12,830 bases of DNA, from assembly GCA_031266495.1 (NCBI GenBank), contig JAISAX010000726.1:1-12830 (forward strand), in the 5' to 3' direction. Each line of letters starts with the position of its first letter. Positions within the stretch are counted from its first letter, which is position 1. A program made the translations under genes and the position numbers. The notes below the pieces were generated by a model, which was given only the letters and a program-made list of their open reading frames with translations, was not told the DNA's origin and ran no database searches. This stretch comes from Opitutaceae bacterium. GTDB taxonomy: Bacteria > Verrucomicrobiota > Verrucomicrobiae > Opitutales > Opitutaceae. Positions 7,323-12,830 of the stretch are shown here, piece by piece.

Positions 7323-8219
7323 ATGCCTCGTATTGATTACTCATTCCGCTTCCCCTTCGACGTGTGCCGGTTCGCGTGGTGGCGGTATCCGGTGATCGAT
7401 ATACGCACGTCTCTGCACACGCATGCCTTCCATGAGGTGTTCTGGGTGGAGGAAGGGGATGGCGTGCATGTCATCAACGGGGAGACGCGGCGGCTGTTCC
7501 CCGGGTTGCTGGTGCTGATCAGGCGAGAGGATAAACATGGTTTTTCCGCAACATGTGAAGGGAGGGGGAAGTTCGTGCGGTTTGCGAATTTTGCGTTTGC
7601 CTGCGAATTATGGGAGCGGCTTCGCCGGAGGTTTTTTATGGAAAAGTCGCAAGGAGGCGGAGGTCTTGAAAACCACACCGGGAGCATGTGGTTTGCCGAG
7701 CCCGATCACCGCAAACGTGAGTTTGCCCTCGACGCTGCCCAGGTGGAGCGGTTGCGGGCGATAGCTCATGATCTCGAAGCAGGCGTGCGCGATGCGTTGA
7801 GCGCGGAGGCATTTTTGCTCGGGGTCATGGCGTTGCTGGTGAATGCGCAACATTCCCGGCAGGCGCTGCCGGAATGGCTGGCTGTCGCCTGCAAGCGTAT
7901 ACAGAAACCGGAACATTTTCGTGGCGGCACGGCGGAACTGGCGCGACTGGCGGGACGCAGTCCCGAACATGTGGCTCGCGAGATGAACCGGTTGCTGAAA
8001 AAAACACCGACGGACGTGGTCAACGAGGCGCGGATGACTTACGCAGCCCACGAACTGAATACAACCTCACGCGAGATCATCGATATCGCGGCAGACTGCG
8101 GTCTGGAGAACCTCGGGCATTTTTACAAAATTTTCCGGCGACGATTCGGCGTCACGCCGCACCGGTATCGGAAACATGCCTACGCGACACCGGAGTTGCG
8201 GCTGGCGGGAGGGCGATGA
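7323..8219 (+). CDS. AraC-family regulator with N-terminal cupin, ChbR-like
   Basis: This 298-aa protein has an N-terminal cupin: HTHAFHEVFWVEEGDGVHVINGE at 32-54 carries the His/Glu sugar-sensing pattern, followed by FPGLLVLIRREDKHGF at 59-74. The C-terminal AraC DNA-binding domain has two helix-turn-helix units: GGTAELARLAGRSPEHVARE (201-220) and EIIDIAADCGLENLGHFYKIF (251-271), ending in the family signature [13 protein letters not shown]. The spacing and motifs (LPEW before the domain, 'HFRGGTAELA') resemble ChbR, the chitobiose-operon regulator, more than AraC itself; this is similarity by eye. An AGGA at 7310-7313 lies 9 nt before ATG and can serve as ribosome site. It sits between the two saccharide modules and may control one or both. 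Its 3' end overlaps the convergent minus-strand gene by 68 bp. Confidence 0.88.
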   Translation: MPRIDYSFRFPFDVCRFAWWRYPVIDIRTSLHTHAFHEVFWVEEGDGVHVINGETRRLFPGLLVLIRREDKHGFSATCEGRGKFVRFANFAFACELWERLRRRFFMEKSQGGGGLENHTGSMWFAEPDHRKREFALDAAQVERLRAIAHDLEAGVRDALSAEAFLLGVMALLVNAQHSRQALPEWLAVACKRIQKPEHFRGGTAELARLAGRSPEHVAREMNRLLKKTPTDVVNEARMTYAAHELNTTSREIIDIAADCGLENLGHFYKIFRRRFGVTPHRYRKHAYATPELRLAGGR

Positions 8220-8619
8220 GAGGAGCAGGTGCCGAAGCCGCGGCGGTGGCTGCTGCGGTGGTGGGCGCGGTGGTAGGCGCGGGCCGGATCCACTTGCGGC
8301 GATTGGCTCCGCGGCCTTCGGGGCGTTTGCGTTCGCCGGGAGCCGTGTAGGGACGGCGTCGATACCCGCCTCGCGCCGGATCCCCGGCACAGGCGATTTG
8401 ATAATCCTGCATGCGCTGGAAAACCGAAAGGAGCTGGCCCGGAGCCGCGTAGGTGTCGAGCCCGGCGCGTTCGAGGGCGAGGAGGAGTTCGTGCGTCGCT
8501 TCCAGCGTCGTTTTTTTGCAGAAGCGGCGAATGTCGTTCGGCACGACGGCGATTCCCAATGAGGCGAGGTGCTTTTTCAACCCGCCGGGGGGAGGATTTC
8601 CGGAGCATGGTAGCGGCAT
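8152..8619 (-). CDS. Hypothetical protein, possibly frameshifted at its 5' end
   Basis: I do not recognise this 155-aa frame. The first half looks like a genuine, mostly helical protein ([20 protein letters not shown], then [19 protein letters not shown] and [18 protein letters not shown]) with G/C-rich third positions; the second half is basic and then Ala/Pro/Thr-rich (about residues 111-140). The annotated ATG 8619 gives an odd start ([13 protein letters not shown]). A different frame starting at ATG 8653 or TTG 8674 gives [20 protein letters not shown] and would join this frame if one C were removed from the C6 tract at 8587-8592. So either the gene starts at 8619 or it is an intact 8653 gene with a one-base insertion or sequencing error. 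It converges on and overlaps the AraC 3' end. Confidence 0.5.
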   Translation of the reverse strand: MPLPCSGNPPPGGLKKHLASLGIAVVPNDIRRFCKKTTLEATHELLLALERAGLDTYAAPGQLLSVFQRMQDYQIACAGDPARGGYRRRPYTAPGERKRPEGRGANRRKWIRPAPTTAPTTAAATAAASAPAPLIALPPAATPVSRRHVSDTGAA

Positions 8620-8653
8620 GTTGCTGGTAGGCGTAAAGTCCGGGAAACGTCAT

Positions 8654-8722
8654 TTTCGGGCGATAATCTGGCAAAGTTTATCGGTTGAAAGCGTGCGATT
8701 CCTGGCGTCCGTTAATGGCATC
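8654..8722. promoter_or_regulatory. Short divergent gap before the right-hand module
   Basis: About 70 bp separate the possible upstream start of the minus-strand unknown gene from the pseudopilin ATG at 8723. TTGAAA at 8685-8690 resembles a -35 box, but no good -10 follows at 16-18 nt. It is a candidate site for the neighbouring AraC protein on position alone. Confidence 0.25.
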
Positions 8723-9493
8723 ATGTCTCCGCTACTCCATCGCTCCAACGACTTCGCCGCCCTATTCTCCGGGGCAACTGCCGTCTGCGGACGGAAGCGC
8801 GCGTGTGCGTTCACGTTGATCGAATTGCTGACGGTCATCGCGATCATCGGCATCCTCGCCGCGATCGTTATTCCGACTGCTGGAAAGGTTCGTGAATCGG
8901 CGAAGCGCGCCGCCTGCGTGAGCAATCTGCGCCAGATCGTCCTCGCCATGCTCGCCTACGGCAACGACCACCGGGGGCAGCCGCCCTACACGCAAAAGAA
9001 GGCCGACGGCACACCGCTCCTCGACCGTACTCCGAATTCGCTGAAAGGCGCGGACGGCTATCTCGACTGTTTCGCGCCGTATATCGGACCCGGCACAGGC
9101 GCCCTAGTGAAAGTGATGTTCTGCCCCGGCGCGGCGACGCAGACCGCCATTTACGACCCCGCGCTCATGGCCTCCGAACCGCTCGAAAATATCCACAACA
9201 TGAGCTACTCGTATTTCCGTTCGTCGAAGGGCTACGCCAGCGGCGGTTACAACTACAAGGAACTGTTCTCCAACCTGAATAATCCCGAGCCCGAATTCGC
9301 GATGTGGGGATGTCTCGGAAAATCGAATACCAACGGCACTATCGGCCACTACGAAAACACCACGAAGCAAGGCGCGCCGATCAAAGGCATGAACGCAGCC
9401 TGGGCCGACGGTTCGGTGAAGTGGGTCGATTTTTCCGGAATGGAACTTTTTTGCACCGGTTTTTACTGGCCCAAACCCAAGGGGAAAAACTGA
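8723..9493 (+). CDS. Type II secretion-like pseudopilin (paralogue)
   Basis: From ATG 8723 the protein is 256 aa. A 29-residue leader (ending GRKRACA) precedes [20 protein letters not shown]; predicted cleavage is before Phe30, and Glu34 is mature residue 5. Upstream in-frame starts exist (8453 and 8618) but would put over 60 residues before the cleavage site, so 8723 is preferred. The C-terminal signature is [13 protein letters not shown] (225-237): the DG is kept, but the His expected about ten residues before it is replaced (Pro219), with His209 instead 20 residues upstream. It shares the [21 protein letters not shown] segment after the helix with the left pseudopilin (ARESANTVKCAATLRSL). 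It is the first gene of the rightward module, 186 bp before the PEP-CTERM gene. Confidence 0.85.
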   Translation: MSPLLHRSNDFAALFSGATAVCGRKRACAFTLIELLTVIAIIGILAAIVIPTAGKVRESAKRAACVSNLRQIVLAMLAYGNDHRGQPPYTQKKADGTPLLDRTPNSLKGADGYLDCFAPYIGPGTGALVKVMFCPGAATQTAIYDPALMASEPLENIHNMSYSYFRSSKGYASGGYNYKELFSNLNNPEPEFAMWGCLGKSNTNGTIGHYENTTKQGAPIKGMNAAWADGSVKWVDFSGMELFCTGFYWPKPKGKN

Positions 9494-9679
9494 TGCGCTG
9501 ACCTGTTCCCGTCCATCCGTTCTCCGTTCCTTGTCATTCGCCAATTCCGTGCCGATTCTCTTTTCGGCGCCGGTGCGGCGGCTGTGCGCTTCGCATCACC
9601 TTCGCGGCGCTTCCGGCCGTCCGCCCGGTTCCCGAAACTGCCAACCCGACCGACAATCCATCCAACCGCACACACCGTC
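9494..9679 (+). other. Intergenic region, no gene seen
   Basis: Between pseudopilin and PEP-CTERM genes I see only a weak 5-bp inverted repeat, GCCGA...TCGGC, without a T tract, and no convincing promoter boxes. The frame of the next gene is open back to 9584, but that extension lacks a signal-peptide character. Confidence 0.4.
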
Positions 9680-10522
9680 ATGATCCGATATATCCTCCCG
9701 TCCATCGTCGTCTTCGCCTTCGCGGCACAGATTCGCGCCGCCGTCATCACCGATCCGGCCCTCGCCACCGGTGCCGGCGCCATCGCTCCGGGTGGCTCCG
9801 GCTACCGGAACCTCAACACCAACGAAATCCCGGCCAACGCCACGCAGTCGGCCACGCTCGAGGCGCTCGCCGGATTTGGCGTCATCCAGGATTTCGCGGG
9901 CGTCAAGGCAGGATCGAACACGATCGTCTTTACCGATCCTGCGCGCGCCGACGTGCAAATCTCGTTCAGAGGCACTGCCGGAACCGACTACGCCAACGAT
10001 ACAGGTGGCGAGCGCACCACGGCAGCCTGGCTCACATCGCCCGGAGCCGGCATCAATATCGCGGGCCGCGGTTTCACGAACGGAAGCCAAACCTCGTTCA
10101 CCATGACGATTGATTTCGGTTCGTGGAACGGCATGACTTTCGACACTGCGGGGAACATGGCGACGGCTGCCGGTTTCACGCTCTCCGGCGATGCCTCCCG
10201 ACTCAGTCAGGTATCGAGTATCAGCGCCAGCTTCCTCGGCGTGGACGGCTCCACTCTCAGCACCCAGACGTGGACCGGACCCAAAGACGGCGCTCGAGGA
10301 CTTTACTTCGGTTATCAGGCAACGGGGACGCAACAAATCGGGTCCATCGAAGTCACCTTTTCGCTCACACACGTCAGTACCGGTGCCCAGATGATTCTCG
10401 GTTTCGACGATCTCGGTTTCACCAGCGTCTCGCAAATTCCCGAGCCGTCCCATGCCGGCGTGTTTACCGCGTTCGGAGCCATCGTTCTGTGTGTCTGCCT
10501 GCGCCGTCACCTGCGCCGCTGA
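9680..10522 (+). CDS. PEP-CTERM sorting-domain protein
   Basis: Starting at ATG 9680 gives 280 aa with a signal peptide (MIRYILPSIVVFAFAAQIRA, then AVITDP). The in-frame start at 9584 would add 32 Pro/Arg-rich residues and is rejected. The body is a predicted beta-rich extracellular domain without catalytic motifs I can name; a segment FTMTIDFGSWNGMTFDTAG and the closing GFDDLGFTS resemble PEP-CTERM proteins with a concanavalin- or galactose-binding-like fold. The tail is a full sorting signal: Pro-Glu-Pro at 254-256, hydrophobic stretch about 260-274, then RRHLRR. It likely goes to the outer surface through an exosortase-dependent route; no exosortase is in this window. It lies 66 bp before the GH130 gene in the same direction, so co-transcription is likely. 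Confidence 0.82.
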   Translation: MIRYILPSIVVFAFAAQIRAAVITDPALATGAGAIAPGGSGYRNLNTNEIPANATQSATLEALAGFGVIQDFAGVKAGSNTIVFTDPARADVQISFRGTAGTDYANDTGGERTTAAWLTSPGAGINIAGRGFTNGSQTSFTMTIDFGSWNGMTFDTAGNMATAAGFTLSGDASRLSQVSSISASFLGVDGSTLSTQTWTGPKDGARGLYFGYQATGTQQIGSIEVTFSLTHVSTGAQMILGFDDLGFTSVSQIPEPSHAGVFTAFGAIVLCVCLRRHLRR

Positions 10523-10551
10523 TCGCGCCGGCTTTGCCTTTTCTCATGGCA

Positions 10552-10575
10552 GGCCAGGTTGGCCGATCCGTTTTT
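10552..10575 (+). terminator. Weak hairpin with T5 between PEP-CTERM and GH130 genes
   Basis: GGCCA-GGT-TGGCC (5-bp stem) is followed after six bases by five T. It could be a partial terminator or attenuator within the operon, but it is short and the T tract is displaced. Confidence 0.25.
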
Positions 10576-10588
10576 CCATTACACCGCC

Positions 10589-11635
10589 ATGCCCACACTC
10601 ACCCGTTTCACGCTCACCCGGAGCGCAGCCAACCCGATTCTCTCGCCGCTGCCCGGCAGCCCGTGGCAATCGCTCGTCACGACCAATCCCGCCGCCGTTT
10701 ACGATGACGCCCGGCAGAAATTCATCCTGCTCTACCGCGCCGCCGGCCACGATCCGGAACATCGCATCCACCTCGGCCTCGCCGAATCGGACGACGACAT
10801 CCATTTTACCCGCGTTTCCGACCGGCCCGTGCTCTCGCCCGGCAACGACAGCGCCTGCGACGGCGGCGGCATGGAAGACCCGCGTCTCATGAAAATCGGC
10901 GAATGGTTTTACCTGACCTACGCCTCGCGTCCGTATCCTCCGGGCCAGTACTGGCTGCACGACGGCGCGCCCTTCGTCCCGCCGGGCCTGCCGGCCGAGT
11001 TTCCCGCAAAGTTTCGGGAAACGCACACCACGACCAGCCTCGCCGCCACCCGCGACTTCAGGACCTGGCACCGTTTCGGACCGATCACCGATCCCGTGCT
11101 CGATGATCGCGGCGTTTACCTGTTTCCGGAAAAAATCGGCGGCAAGTGGTGGATGATCCACCGTCCCATGCAGTGGACCGGCGACGACTACGGCACGCGG
11201 CATCCGGCGATCTGGATCAATGCTTCCGACGATCTTCTCTCCTGGAACAGCTCCGGAAGCCGCCTTCTCGCCCGCGCTGAACAGGACTGGGAAGTCAAGA
11301 TCGGCGGCAACACGCCGCCCCTCAAAACCGCGGAGGGCTGGATGACGATTTACCACGGGAAAGGTCCGGACGGTTTTTATCGGCTCGGCGCGCTCCTGCT
11401 CGACCTCGAAAATCCGGCCCGCGTCACCCACCGCACCCGCGACTGGTTTCTGGAGCCCGCCTGCGAGTACGAAACCTGCGGGTGCTACGATCAGGGCGGC
11501 GTCGTTTTCCCCTGCGGCGCCGTGCTCAAGGACGGCACGCTGTTTGTCTATTACGGCGGGGCCGACAAGTATTGCGCCGTCGCCACCGCACCGATGGCCG
11601 ATTTCATGGAAAACCTGCTCGCCAACCCGATATGA
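10589..11635 (+). CDS. Glycoside hydrolase family 130-type phosphorylase
   Basis: This is a 348-aa protein from ATG 10589; a TTG at 10559 would add ten residues and is less likely. The five-bladed propeller pattern of GH130 is visible: NPILSP (15-20), NPAAVYDD (33-40), LLYRAAG (47-53), LGLAESDDDIHF (62-73), GGGMEDPRL (92-100, with Asp97 at the position of the family's catalytic acid), LFPEKIGGKWWMIHRP (178-193), WEVKIGGNTPPLKT (234-247), IYHGKG (254-259), YRLGALLLDL (264-273) and VVFPCG (305-310). GH130 enzymes mostly phosphorolyse beta-mannosides, giving mannose-1-phosphate; some are hydrolases. No signal peptide, so it should act in the cytoplasm on imported oligosaccharide. Its TGA overlaps the ATG of the downstream lyase (ATGA, 11632-11635). 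Exact linkage specificity cannot be read here. Confidence 0.88.
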   Translation: MPTLTRFTLTRSAANPILSPLPGSPWQSLVTTNPAAVYDDARQKFILLYRAAGHDPEHRIHLGLAESDDDIHFTRVSDRPVLSPGNDSACDGGGMEDPRLMKIGEWFYLTYASRPYPPGQYWLHDGAPFVPPGLPAEFPAKFRETHTTTSLAATRDFRTWHRFGPITDPVLDDRGVYLFPEKIGGKWWMIHRPMQWTGDDYGTRHPAIWINASDDLLSWNSSGSRLLARAEQDWEVKIGGNTPPLKTAEGWMTIYHGKGPDGFYRLGALLLDLENPARVTHRTRDWFLEPACEYETCGCYDQGGVVFPCGAVLKDGTLFVYYGGADKYCAVATAPMADFMENLLANPI

Positions 11636-12828
11636 CCCGACTCGCTCTCTCCCTTCTCGCATACACCTTTTCGCTCGCCGTCGTCTGCGCCGTGGCTGTG
11701 CCCGTTTCCGCGGCGGATTCCGGTGCCGCGCCGGTCCTGGTCGAGCTCGATCACGCCGGGCTTCTCCGGGATCGCGAGGCGTTTCTTTCGGACGCGCCTT
11801 CCGGCCGCGCGGCCCGGGCCGGACTCCTTCGCAAGGCCGACGAGACGCTGGCCCAACCCGCGCTCTCCGTCATGGACAAGCGGGCCGTGCCTCCTTCCGG
11901 CGACAAACATGATTTTTACGCCATCGGCCAACTCGCGTGGCCCAATCCGAAGACGCCCGACGGCATGCCCTGGATCCGCCGCGACGGCGCTCCCAATCCC
12001 GCAGCCAGAGGCGACGATTACGACAAGGCGCGCTACAATCTCACCGTCGAGCGCATCAACACCCTCGCCGCGGCCTGGCACCTGACGCGCGAGGAAAAAT
12101 ACGCTGCCAGAGCCGCCACGCTGCTCCGGACCTGGTTCACCGAACCCGCCACGCGGATGAATCCGCATTTCAGGTACGCTTCCGCGCTCCCCGGCGTCCA
12201 TGACGGCATGTACATCGGCATCATCGAGGGCGTGGTGCTCGTGCGCATGGTCGATCATGTGAACCTCCTCGCGCATTCCGAAAGCTGGACACCGGCGGAC
12301 AACGACGCCCTGCGCGGCTGGTTTCGCGAATACACCGCCTGGTTGCTCGAAAGCGACTTCGGCAAGCAGGAGGCGGCCATGGCCAACAATCACGGCATCT
12401 GGTACGCCGCGCAGGTGGCGACGTTCTCGCTCTACAGCGGCGACCGCGACCGGGCGAAATTCGCGCTCGACCTCGCCCGCCGCCAGATTGGCCGCCAGAT
12501 CACGGCCGACGGCAGTTTCCCGGCGGAGATGAAGCGGGTGCGTTCCCGCATGTACACCGCCTATGCCCTGCGGGCCTTTGCCGTGACCGCCCGCTGCGGC
12601 GATTACCTGGGCGAGGACCTCTGGCACTACCGGGCGGAGAACGGCCGGCGGCTCGAACTCGCCTTCGATTATTTCGCTCCCTTCCTGCGGGAGGAAAAAG
12701 ACTGGCCCGGCCACACCGGTCCCGATCGCCATCTCGCGCGCGCCCTGCGCCCCTTCTACCGCCGGGCTTCCGAAATTTACGGGACGCCCGACCTGGCGCA
12801 GACCGCAGCGTTTCTGGAAAAACTCTGA
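11632..12828 (+). CDS. Alginate lyase family protein, secreted (paralogue)
   Basis: A complete 398-aa protein from ATG 11632; longer in-frame extension back to 11482 overlaps GH130 and lacks a signal peptide, so it is rejected. The N-terminus is a strong signal peptide (MTRLALSLLAYTFSLAVVCA, cleavage near VSA-A). Family motifs match the left paralogue position for position: SGDKHDFYAIG at 89-99, WPNPKTPDG at 103-111, WIRRDG at 114-119, GVHDGMYIGIIEGVVL at 188-203, NNHGIWY at 252-258. His254 and Tyr258 are likely active-site residues by analogy to alginate lyases. An (alpha/alpha) toroid fold is expected. The C-terminus ends at 398 with none of the extra tail of the left copy. It probably cleaves a uronate-containing glycan in the periplasm or outside; the substrate could be alginate, glucuronan or a related polymer. 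Confidence 0.88.
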   Translation: MTRLALSLLAYTFSLAVVCAVAVPVSAADSGAAPVLVELDHAGLLRDREAFLSDAPSGRAARAGLLRKADETLAQPALSVMDKRAVPPSGDKHDFYAIGQLAWPNPKTPDGMPWIRRDGAPNPAARGDDYDKARYNLTVERINTLAAAWHLTREEKYAARAATLLRTWFTEPATRMNPHFRYASALPGVHDGMYIGIIEGVVLVRMVDHVNLLAHSESWTPADNDALRGWFREYTAWLLESDFGKQEAAMANNHGIWYAAQVATFSLYSGDRDRAKFALDLARRQIGRQITADGSFPAEMKRVRSRMYTAYALRAFAVTARCGDYLGEDLWHYRAENGRRLELAFDYFAPFLREEKDWPGHTGPDRHLARALRPFYRRASEIYGTPDLAQTAAFLEKL

Positions 12829-12830
12829 CC

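Noticed and set aside
10544..11662. Minus-strand open frame of 372 codons
   Set aside because: Antisense of the GH130 gene, whose motifs on the plus strand are unambiguous.
11551..12732. Minus-strand open frame of 393 codons
   Set aside because: Antisense of the right-hand alginate-lyase gene; translation shows no family pattern.

Overview
The window most likely comes from a high-GC member of the Verrucomicrobiota, of Opitutaceae type. This is an inference from gene content, not a database match. The clues are PEP-CTERM surface proteins, type II secretion-like pseudopilins with an AFTLIELL processing site, and polysaccharide-degrading enzymes with Sec signal peptides, all close together. No rRNA, tRNA, CRISPR array or transposase is visible.

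Layout. The left half (1-6171) is read on the minus strand. In transcription order it holds a PEP-CTERM protein with autotransporter-type beta-strand repeats (6171-4435), a pseudopilin (4273-3539), a small secreted beta-sandwich protein (3521-2922), a secreted clan GH-A-like glycosidase (2813-1314) and an alginate-lyase-family protein (1317 to the left edge). The centre has a plus-strand Rpn-type PD-(D/E)XK nuclease (6332-7252), a ChbR-like AraC regulator (7323-8219) and a minus-strand gene of unknown function (8619-8152, possibly starting upstream at 8653). The right half is read on the plus strand: a second pseudopilin (8723-9493), a second PEP-CTERM protein (9680-10522), a GH130-type phosphorylase (10589-11635) and a second alginate-lyase-family protein (11632-12828).

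How it fits together. The two halves face outward and repeat one theme: pseudopilin, PEP-CTERM protein, glycoside-active enzyme, alginate-lyase paralogue. In each half the lyase start overlaps the stop of the preceding enzyme by 4 bp (ATGA). The two lyases align without gaps over most of their length (33 of 50 residues identical at 81-130). A reasonable reading is a polysaccharide-use locus: exported lyases and a glycosidase cut a uronate-containing polymer outside the cytoplasm, GH130 phosphorolyses a small product inside, and the AraC protein may sense a sugar. The substrate is not determined.

Non-coding highlights. An 84-bp ungapped repeat (69/84 identical) lies at the 3' ends of two unrelated minus-strand genes; it contains a hairpin with one covarying base pair and an AT-rich block of 7-bp repeats. 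One copy forms half of a perfect 31-bp inverted repeat around 96 bp. Long G/C homopolymers occur in or next to several genes: C38 at the left edge, G8AG9 in a signal peptide, G9 just upstream of a pseudopilin start, C13 upstream of the AraC gene, and G6 where the unknown gene may be frameshifted.
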